Of a DNA stretch of 64,000 nucleotides, positions 55,054-64,000 are shown one piece after another. The notes below the pieces were generated by a model. The model was not told the DNA's origin. It worked only from the letters and a program-made list of their open reading frames with translations, and ran no database searches. The stretch spans positions 1,256,501-1,320,500 of the forward strand of contig JACYXH010000396.1 in assembly GCA_026745465.1 (NCBI GenBank), read 5' to 3'. The first letter of the stretch is position 1. Every line of letters begins with the position of its first letter. Position numbers and translations under genes: made by a program. Origin of the DNA: Lota lota (Eukaryota; Chordata; Actinopteri; Gadiformes; Lotidae).

Positions 55054-55119
55054 ATGTTTGTGTGTGTGTTTGTGTCTGTGCATGTAAACCTTTTCATGGT
55101 TTGTATGTTTATGTGTATG

Positions 55120-55153
<34 letters not shown>

Positions 55154-55167
55154 TGTATGTATGTATG
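54997..55167 (+). repeat. (GT)27 and (TATG)11 arrays
   Basis: GT run at 54997-55050, and TATG tetranucleotide run at about 55123-55167. Confidence 0.94.
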
Positions 55168-55520
55168 TGTGCAGCATCTGTGTGTGTGTGAGTGTGTGTT
55201 TGTGCGTGGGCAGTATATGTGTGTGGGTGTATGTCCACAGTGTATACTTGTGTGTGTGCGCTGTCTGTATGCGTATGTGCTCATGTCTGCACAGTATATA
55301 TGTGTGGTGTGTGTGTGTGTGTGTGGCAGATGCCGTGAGCAGGCCGAGATAGGACGGTTTTAGTGGTGATGAGCTCACAGGCCGCCCGGCTCCTCTGTGT
55401 GATGTGGCTTTCCCTGGCCATAGAAGCGTCTTGGGTTTGCTCCGGCATTTGGTGCTCCTATCCTGGTGGGACCTGCACTGGCCCGGCCTGCGGAACAAAT
55501 GACCAAGCCCTGTCCAGTCA

Positions 55521-55553
55521 CGAACTATGGTCACACCAGGGTGTGACCATAGT

Positions 55554-55638
<85 letters not shown>
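55521..55638. repeat. Perfect 17-bp hairpin fused to (CA)41
   Basis: CGAACTATGGTCACACC (55521-55537), a 2-nt AG spacer, and the exact reverse complement at 55540-55556, which runs directly into the CA array ending at 55638. Confidence 0.9.
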
Positions 55639-55639
<1 letters not shown>

Positions 55640-56927
55640 GTAGACACACACCTGTCACAAAGCATTATGGTCAGCGCGCAAGGGGTGGGCCACATACATG
55701 CACAGACACATGTAAGTATGTACACACACACACACACACACACAAAATACATATGGTTCATACATATTACCATTTATATTTGATTTTGGTATCCTGCCAT
55801 TATTTGTGTCTATATCTACTGTATACATCTATATCTATCTATAGTTAACACCGTATAGATCAGTATCTATCTATATATTAGACTGGAGACATTTATGTCT
55901 ATAGATATTTGAAACATACATATCAAATTATATAGCAAAACACAGCCCAAAAAAGCCATGCTAAACATACACGTTAACATTACACTTATAAACAATAATT
56001 AATTCATCAAGTCCTCACACGCCCTGACTTGTCCTCATAGACCAGAACCCCAGATAGGAAACACTTGCCTCTCATCCTCTCACGGAGAACAAAGCTTCTC
56101 CTTTTCAGATAGAATGAACTTGAATGGAGTGAATCTCTTTCAATATATACTTTATGTGCTTTTGTGCCTTTGTGAACAGGACAGTGAAGTGAAGACAGAC
56201 AGCAGAGCGAGTTTGAAAGAAAGAGGGAATAGGACCGCAAGTTGGACTCAAACCTGGGTTGATTTGGGTTGAGCCAAACAAGCCAGAATCAATAGCTTTC
56301 AACTGCAACTCAACAAAAGAACGACCAAACACAGGCCTGGTTAAAGACAGGAAAGATAGTGCTGATATGTTCATGCTTATCACCATTACTAATTTGCGCC
56401 GATAAATGACACCAGTATGGTATCCAGTATGTTATCTGGAGATGAAAGTGGGCATTTACAAAATCTTGTGTGTATAGTGTACTGTAAATGTGTGTGTGGA
56501 GGATGTGCATGCTTGTATGTTTGCGTGTGTTTGAGTGTTAGGTAGATGCTGTTGTTAAAGGAACAGTACAACAACTAGCAGATGACACTGGTCCCAGATC
56601 AAAGAGCTGTACGTGGATGTGCAGGTTTTGGTTTGTATATCTCTCTGTAGTCCACCGTACCATGGAGTGTGTGTGTCAGTTTGTGTGTGTGTGTGTGATC
56701 ACACGTGTTTGTTATTGTGTGTTTGGGTGTGTGTGAATCTGTAAATGTGTGTGCATTTGCGCCCATGTGCCCACCTGTGTGAGTGTATATGTGTGTGTGT
56801 TTGTGTGCCCACGGTGGCCTGTGTGTTCATGATTGTGCGTGAGTATATGCGTGTGTGTGCATGCAAGCCCTTGCCTGTATATGTGTATGTGCTTAGCTGT
56901 ATGCGTGTGTGCGCTTGCCTGTGTGTG

Positions 56928-56948
56928 TGTGTGTGTATGTGTGTATGT

Positions 56949-56991
<43 letters not shown>
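56928..56991 (+). repeat. (GT)n with TATG interruptions
   Basis: GT array, the longest pure part being 56957-56991. Confidence 0.92.
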
Positions 56992-56994
<3 letters not shown>

Positions 56995-59900
56995 ACCACA
57001 GCAGGGTGTTCCCAGTGAGTGATGTAAAATTGTGGTCGCCCGGCGTTTGATGCTCCACAATTAGGAAACTTACGTGTGTTTGGAAAGATGCTGTCAGACA
57101 GTGTGTGTGTTTGTGTGTGTGTGTGTGTGTGTCTGGTACAGAGTTCAGAAGATTAGTACCAGAGTTAGTGGTTTGATTCCCAGTATATCAAAACAAGAGT
57201 TCTATTGAGTGTGACGCCTGATTGATTGTGTGTCTTTCCTGTGAAAAACACGTTCAGTAATCCAGCACCAGTTGTGTGTGTGTGTGTGTGTGGACTGTAG
57301 TAAAAGAAATAAACAAATACAGGATTACCAATCTACCCTCTTTGTTCAAAAACACATTTCACATATTGAACAAATATAGTTTAGGAAAAGAGTTAAAGTT
57401 GTTCTTAAAATTGACTGTTTATTTGTCCAACTCAAATGATTACATATCAAGTTAAGAATCTGGCCTTGTGCGTTCATTTATGATGATTAATGCTCATCAT
57501 GCGCCAAGGCTAGAATGTCTATGTTTGTCCAGACCTGTTTATCACCTGTTTGTTTGAAACTGCAGCTAAATAGAAACATTAACTAACAGAAGGAACATAT
57601 GTTTTGACTCAGAGGTTAGCCTGCCATGCTAACTGAGAAGGTATGCTGAAAAATGATATTGAAAGTCCCTGGGGAAACTTTAATTAGTGATTTGCTAGGT
57701 TGTTGTCATAAGATATGTTAACCATACACTTTTCTTTCTTAATCTGGTTGTAAATTGAGCCGTGCATTCAGCTATTTTTTTTTGTTCAGCGAACAGTAAG
57801 TTGGCTAATGACAACATGTATTTTATCAATGTATACTTTGACAGAGGCTTAAATAAATGTAGTAGTTAAAGCAATAAATGTCATTTAACATTATATTTGA
57901 TGTTACAGTATGTTATGTATGATTTCATGTATTCTACCTAGTCTCAAAGATGTGTGGACTCATCTTACAGCTAGCCACACAACACTGGAGAAAAGTTTCA
58001 AGGAAACTTAAAATGTCATTCAGAGCACATCTAGCTTCCCTCATGTGACCTGCTGCTACGTCACACTTGACGTAGTGTTTGATGACAAGTTGTCAAAAAA
58101 AAAAACGGATTGGATTTGCAGATAAAACAATAAAGAAACAGAATTGTTTGTAATGTTTTGTCATTAATTGTGCGTGATTACATACGCAGGGAAAAAATAG
58201 GAAAAATTTTCATATCATGGTCTTGTCAAGCGAGGTGTGAGCGTCAGAAGTAAGTGAGTCATCCGAACACTTTAGCCCTCACAAAGTGGCATTCCTGGTA
58301 ATTTAAAGGTCCTTTTGGAAAAAAAAAACCTGTTTGTCATTTTGTAGAGACATTGTTACGCACACAAAAGCACAGGGATACATATGCGCACATTAATTGC
58401 AGACCAATAAAAGTGAGTTGACTTTAATGTGGGTGCGTTAGAATTATTTCCTCTTCAACACCCTCAGTTTGGTGGAAACATCCAGAGCCACGCAAATCGA
58501 ACAAAAAGGTTCATATTTTCATAAGTCTGTCGGAACGGAAAATAGCTTACATGCGACTTTGATCAGTTTTCGGTCGTGAGGTCAACTCAGGCCATTTGGG
58601 GGAAAGAGTGAACGACTATCCTCATATTTCATTTGGTTTATAAAATGTTATGTTGACTCTTGACTGGTGAGTCCCATGGGGACAAACATTTTGTCTGAGG
58701 ATGAAAAACATCCAAAGTGGGGTCGTTTCTGTGGTGGAGGGTGGCCTGAGAGCGAGGGATGATGTCACAATTAAATACATTTAGGGAAAAAAAGCTTCTT
58801 CTTCCTCTGGTCGTCTTTGGGTTGTGAATCAAGCTAAACCATCTACAGATGTGTTCGTCCAAGTGAGCTGCACCGTGGAGCCACTTAGTGAGTTTTATCC
58901 ATCTATCTACTGTTTAACAGAGGAGGCCTGCGTGTGTGTGTGTGTGTATATATCGCTGTGTGTGTATGTCTCTTTATATGTGCGTGCCTGCATGTGTGTG
59001 TGTGTGTGTGTGTGTGGTTGTGTGCATCCACAGATGTGCTCATCCGAGTGAGCCATTTAGTGAGTTTTATACATCTATCTACTGTTAAAGAGAGAAACGG
59101 GATGTGTGTGTGCGTGCCTACATGTGTGTGCATGTGTGCATGTGCGTGCATGCCTGCCTGCATGCGTGTACATGGTGTGCATGTGTGTGTGCGTGCCTGC
59201 ATGTGCATGTGTGCATGTGTGTGTGTGCGTGTGTGGTAATCACATCCACTTCCCACAACTCTGGCACAGTCCAGTGTGATTATCCGTATAGAGATGAAAT
59301 ATTTGGTAATGAGCCCATCTCACATTTTAACAAGAACATAAACTGTGATCCGTGGCCGGGCCCTACTAGCGCTCAGGGCCGGCAGCGGAGGTCAGATCGG
59401 GTCAGTAACTTAAGTCCGAGCTGGGGCCTTGGTAGCCTGTCTGGATGGACGTCCCTCCAGCTCACTGCTTTCACAAGCTGTAGACCAGGATTCAGCTCCA
59501 AAAAAAATTGAGTCAAATATGTTGGGGTATTTTCATGCTCTCAGAATGCTTGTCTGATGTGTGTTTCTTTCTTTCAATTTTCGATTAAAATAACAAAAGT
59601 ATTGACTTACTCTTACAATATTCCCCTCTCACGATGTGTTTTGATTCATCTTTTATATTTCTTTGTGAGTTGCCCAAATGTATTAATATATTTGAGTTGT
59701 AATATTATATAGGTATAAAACGGGTATATAATGCAAAGAATCCTCCTGGCCTCCATTTTGTGATCGTTCCATGCGGTAGTGAGTAGAGAGCCAGCAGATA
59801 CGGCTGTTCATTGTAGCTAGATGACTTTAGTGGAGAGACTTTGATTTACTGCGAGCATTTGGTTCTCATTGCATTGTTGGACTGTGGAACGTCTTGCCCG

Positions 59901-60490
59901 AGGACAGCTAATTCACTGTTATATTTTAAATCACTCCTTTCAAACACTCTTTTATGGCCTCGCTTTTAAGAAATGTTTGTCATTTTTTAACTTCTGTCAT
60001 TCCAGGCTTTATCGCTCATTATGAATTGTGTGATCCCTTGATTTATGCCTTATTCAAGACTTTCAACCACTTTATAGACCAGTTTTCAAGCAGTATTTAA
60101 ATCAATTTTATTAACATTCACATTGTTGAGTGCAGCTTACGATATTACTCAAAGAGTATTTATGGAATTTAGGACCTTCTGCAAACAAAACCCTGGTCAA
60201 CTGTTCTCTGGAGCTTGGAGGTCAAAGATCAAATATAGCGCCAAACCTTCTAAGTCAAACTAGTCTTCAGAACCTTGCTCAACAGCCCCTCGCAGAACAG
60301 GAAAAACTTTCCAATTTGATCAATCGAGGTTGGTAAATAATAGCTAAATATTATAACAAATAATATCATGTGGTAAGAAATAGAAATGTCACTTTAGGGA
60401 CCACATTATCAAACAGTGATAACTACACCAAGGAGAGAGTTTTCTTGTATAAACCAGTAGTTTATAGTAGCAGTAGTAGAGACATGCACC

Positions 60491-60493
<3 letters not shown>

Positions 60494-60577
<84 letters not shown>

Positions 60578-60578
60578 A

Positions 60579-60611
<33 letters not shown>
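60494..60611 (+). repeat. (AC)n microsatellite, about 58 units
   Basis: AC run with two ATAC interruptions near 60571 and 60583. Confidence 0.95.
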
Positions 60612-60612
<1 letters not shown>

Positions 60613-61651
60613 GATACACATTAAACAGACAGTATTTCACTAGTACGTATATTTGTCAAGCTAGCTAGATAGTTCATTTGTTAGCTAAAATATATACGAT
60701 TCTGACGTGATGTCTGAAAATGCCGTTGTAAGAGTGCAACATGTGGAAGTGGTGCATGGTAGCACTTACTTTACGAACTCTAAGAACCAACTGTACTGTA
60801 AGCTAATAGGAGCTTGTATGAATGGGTGTATGATACATATACACATGCTACATTGCTACACAGTTATTGAAAACATCCTGCTTACAGCATTCTTTGAGAA
60901 ATGGTGCGTCACTCTCAAACTAAATTACAGCTCAGAACAGATAACGCAGGGGATTTTGGGAAATACCATTAGTTTTGTTTTATCTGTTCATCCGTTTATT
61001 GGTTTGCTGCTGTTTCAGCGGACCTAATCCACAGTGACCGGGTGTTTGTATCAAGGGTGTGGTGGCGCAGACGTTAAAGTAAACTATGGAAAGGTGACGT
61101 CTTCATTTCTCCTGAATTGAGATCAGTGATTACACGGTGGCTTTGAAGTGTAATAGCAAGAAAAAAAGAACGGAAGATTTTGATGACTGTTTCAGATTAG
61201 AAAACACTGGTTCTCTTTATTTGAGAAAAGTGACCTGAGCATGCTATTCCACTGTTTGGCCAAGGATTCGGTCCGCTGCAAGCACGCTCCGAGAGTGAGA
61301 AAGTTATAAAATCATCGTCATTAATAACCCAATAACATTAATTTGTCTACCGCCCTTTTCTCTCCCTGCCTCATTCATCCTCATCTTCCTCCTACTGCTG
61401 TCGTCATCAGTGAAGCATAAAAAAACGTGCAGCCGTACCTAGAAGGAACAGAATCCAACCTGTGATTGCTTTGTCTCGCATGGCGATGAGTGGCTGGGGA
61501 ATGTGTTGACGAGGCGGACAGCACAACCCTAGTTGGTCAATTAGATAGAACCATGCCGCTTCTTCTTCTTCTGTGGCAGCAAAAGGTTACGTTTTAGTAT
61601 TAGTCATCATCTTTAGCATTAGGATGACGTTAATACACACAGTAGATCAGG

Positions 61652-61653
<2 letters not shown>

Positions 61654-61691
<38 letters not shown>

Positions 61692-61703
61692 CGGCACATC
61701 TGA

Positions 61704-61735
<32 letters not shown>

Positions 61736-61885
61736 GCCGGCACATCCGAACATACACACACATACACACACACACACGCCGGCACAGCCGAACATACACA
61801 CACACACACACACACACACATCTAGACACGTACATCTTGACATGCACACAAAGATACACACACACACACACACAACCGCGTACAA
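61654..61885 (+). repeat. (AC)n with three embedded GCCGGCAC units
   Basis: ACGCCGGCACATCTGAACAT, or close variants, occurs at about 61688, 61733 and 61776 (period about 45 nt), each followed by (AC)n. A larger unit made of a CA run and a unique 20-mer has been duplicated. Confidence 0.88.
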
Positions 61886-62238
61886 AGCAGCATTCCACAT
61901 GGGTTCTGACGCACTCATTCACAAACACCACAAAGGTACATATTTTCAAACTATTGCTGCGATGGGCTTATGATGGAGTTATGATGAGTTATTCATCTGA
62001 ATGAAATCGGTACAACACAGTCAAGCTCTGTTCTATCTCTCCCAAGACTTCTCAGAGTGAACACGTTTGAGTGGAACGCAAATGTGAATATCTTGTCTCA
62101 GGAGGCTAGGGGTTAAGGGGTGAAGGCAGTTATGCTATGAGTTATGACATTTTAGCAGGTCAAATGCGAAGGGTCAATTTTAATAGCAAAATACCAACAT
62201 AAATATTTCTGCACAAATAGCAATGCTGGATATACAAA

Positions 62239-62240
<2 letters not shown>

Positions 62241-62297
<57 letters not shown>
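62241..62297 (+). repeat. (CA)28 microsatellite
   Basis: Pure CA run, followed by CTCTCACACAC variants. Confidence 0.95.
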
Positions 62298-62300
<3 letters not shown>

Positions 62301-62514
62301 CACACACAATCACACACACACTACTTTGTCATCAGCTGAGAGTGCTAGTCCTGTATTTGGCTTGCAAGGCGAGAATTACACTCAACAAGTCTGTTAAATC
62401 ACCTGACACTGTGTGTTTGTGTGTGTGGGGTGTGTATGTGTCAAGCATTAACTGAGGAAGACGGAGTTGTATCAAGGATGCATATCTGTAAATCTGTTGA
62501 AGAACAACATAAAA

Positions 62515-62700
62515 AGAGGGAGAGAAGGAGAGAGAGGGAGAGGGTGAGGAAGCGAGAGAGAGAGGGAGAGGGTGAGGAAGAGAGAGAGATAGAGGGATAG
62601 AGGAAGAGAGGGAGAGGGAGAAAGTAGGAGAGAGAGATAGAGAGAGATAGAGGGAGAGAGCGAGAGAGCGAGAGAAAGGGAGAGAGATGGAAAGACAAGG
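62515..62700 (+). repeat. GA-rich tract
   Basis: Purine-rich sequence built of GAGAGAGGGAGA-type units. GAGAGGGAGAGGGTGAGGAAG occurs twice, at about 62531 and 62560. Confidence 0.8.
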
Positions 62701-62760
62701 ATAGAACGAGAAAAAATTAGGGGAGGAAGAGGATCGTGTGAGTGAGTTTTGAGTGTGTTG

Positions 62761-63250
62761 ACAGACAGACAGACAAACAGACAGACAGGCAGGAGGACCA
62801 ACGGAGACGGACAGACAAAGATGCGGGACGGACAGACAGGAGAACATGCACAAACAGGCAGAATGTGGGACAGAGACAGACAGGCAGGCATGAAGACAGA
62901 GACAGACAGGCAGGCATGAAGACAGAGACAGACATAAAGACAGAGATAGACAGACAGGCAGGCATGAAGACAGAGACAAACAGACAGGCAGGCATGAAGA
63001 CAGAGACAGACATAAAGACAGAGATAGACAGACAGGCAGGCATGAAGACAGAGACAAACAGACAGGCAGGCATGAAGACAGAGACAGACAGGCATGAAGA
63101 CAGAGATAGACAGACAGGCAGGCATGAGGACAGAGACAGACAGACAGGCAGGCATGAAGACAGAGACAGACAGACAGGCAGGCATGAAGGCCAGATAGAC
63201 AGGCAGGCAGGCAGGCAGGCAAACAGGAAGACAGAGACAGACAGGGAGGC
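62761..63250 (+). repeat. GACA/GGCA minisatellite with higher-order units
   Basis: Built from GACAGACAGGCAGGCATGAA and GACAGAGACAGA blocks. A unit containing GACATAAAGACAGAGATAGA recurs with a 78-nt period (62931 and 63009). The 327-codon minus-strand Cys/Leu/Ser frame across it is an artefact. Confidence 0.9.
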
Positions 63251-64000
63251 ATGCAGACCAGACAGAAAGGCAGACAAACAGTCACACAGACAGTCAATTC
63301 AATGAGCCACAACACATCCTGAGCGGTTATGATGTTATTATTGTTGTTGTGTTTTAGTGATGTGTGGCTTGTTTCTGCTCACTGAGGTGTGTATAGATGT
63401 AGCATTTCGATTTTGAAAAAACAGACACACAATTCGATACACACACAGGGACAAACAAAGACCTATGCAAACACGTCACACACATGCAACTGTGTATGAG
63501 AGAGTATGAGAGAGAGAGAACACAACTGTAGCAATGTCCACTACTACACGCCACCTAGGTGGCTTTCCTCACTCCACCTAGGTGACTTTCCTCGGGCTCC
63601 TCCAAACCAATGGACACAGGGTGGTGATGTTGAACCGGTTTACTGTAAAGGTTGCATGGAATGAGGCATGCATATGGTGCTCCATGCTGCCATGCCGGAG
63701 AGCTCTTCCTGAGTGTGTGTGGTGGTGGCTGGTTTAACCTGTGCACACTGATTGCTCAATGTGCAACAGGTGTGCAGCCTCACCCAGCTCCAGACTCCAA
63801 TCAGTCTGACTCAGGCCAGGTGAGGCTGCTTAAACCAGCCACCATCCACACACACTGCCACAACAATTATTTAAGTAAAAGCCTAATTTCTCCATAACTA
63901 CCACACAACAGATCACATATTTACACGACACACATTCATCGACAAACAAATTAAGAAAATATATGTTTTTGCATGTTTTGTAGATTTCAAAAAAGCATTA

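Larger units (their letters stand above)
52916..64000. other. Gene-free stretch downstream of inhba
   Basis: No coding region with domains or codon structure. It holds (AC)n/(GT)n arrays, a hairpin-flanked (CA)n, and minisatellites listed separately. A minus-oriented SINE middle fragment (TCCTTGCTCAAGGCCCTTAC) lies near 53911-53930. Sequence at 57300-58900 and 59240-60490 is mostly unique-looking and AT-rich, with no gene seen. Confidence 0.6.

Noticed and set aside
62332-63315. 327-codon minus-strand frame, Cys/Leu/Ser-rich
   Set aside because: It follows the GACA/GGCA minisatellite and GA tract in register. Composition is purely repeat-driven and there is no domain.

Overview
The window is nuclear DNA from a ray-finned fish, most likely a teleost. 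The evidence is vertebrate exon/intron structure, two recognisable vertebrate genes, tRNA-derived fish-type SINEs, hAT-like remnants and a gypsy-type solo LTR. The density of long (AC)n, (GT)n, (TC)n and (GA)n microsatellites is very high. I cannot name the species from the sequence. There are no prokaryotic features, CRISPR arrays or operons. Only two protein-coding genes are supported, both on the + strand. Most other open frames are dipeptide products of microsatellites, such as Thr-His, Val-Cys, Ser-Leu or Glu-Arg runs.

Layout. At 1-1408 lie the last four coding exons of eci2, a peroxisomal delta3,delta2-enoyl-CoA isomerase; the 5' part is outside the window. The protein ends in a PTS1-like AKL tripeptide, and a poly(A) signal sits at 1862. 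Positions 1886-35900 are gene-poor: SINE fragments, a 3.2-kb structure bounded by inverted repeat arms (about 7790-10968), a purine tract (14101-14760), two hAT-like remnants, a 523-bp solo LTR with a 5-bp target duplication inside a 21-bp tandem repeat (22227-22749), a minisatellite of about 30 copies (23621-24560), a diverged 41-bp minisatellite and many microsatellites.

At 38403-50035 is a complete two-exon inhba gene (inhibin/activin beta-A) of 470 codons, with a 10.2-kb intron filled with microsatellites. The last 116 residues are a canonical activin A monomer after a six-Arg furin site. The prodomain carries unusual poly-Glu and Gly-rich expansions. Four evenly spaced CCAAT motifs lie just upstream of the ATG. 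The 3' UTR begins with a C-tract and a (GA)n run and probably ends near an ATTAAA at 52891. Positions 52911-64000 are gene-free and rich in (AC)n/(GT)n, with a GACA/GGCA minisatellite at 62761-63250.

The two genes do not share a pathway: eci2 acts in beta-oxidation of unsaturated fatty acids, inhba encodes a secreted TGF-beta ligand. The least explained structure is the 7.8-11.0 kb inverted-repeat region. Its arms carry CACGTG boxes, one arm has a nested 117-bp insertion absent from the other, and between the arms lie a perfect CRE-containing hairpin, a GATC-rich palindrome and roughly 90-bp tandem repeats.
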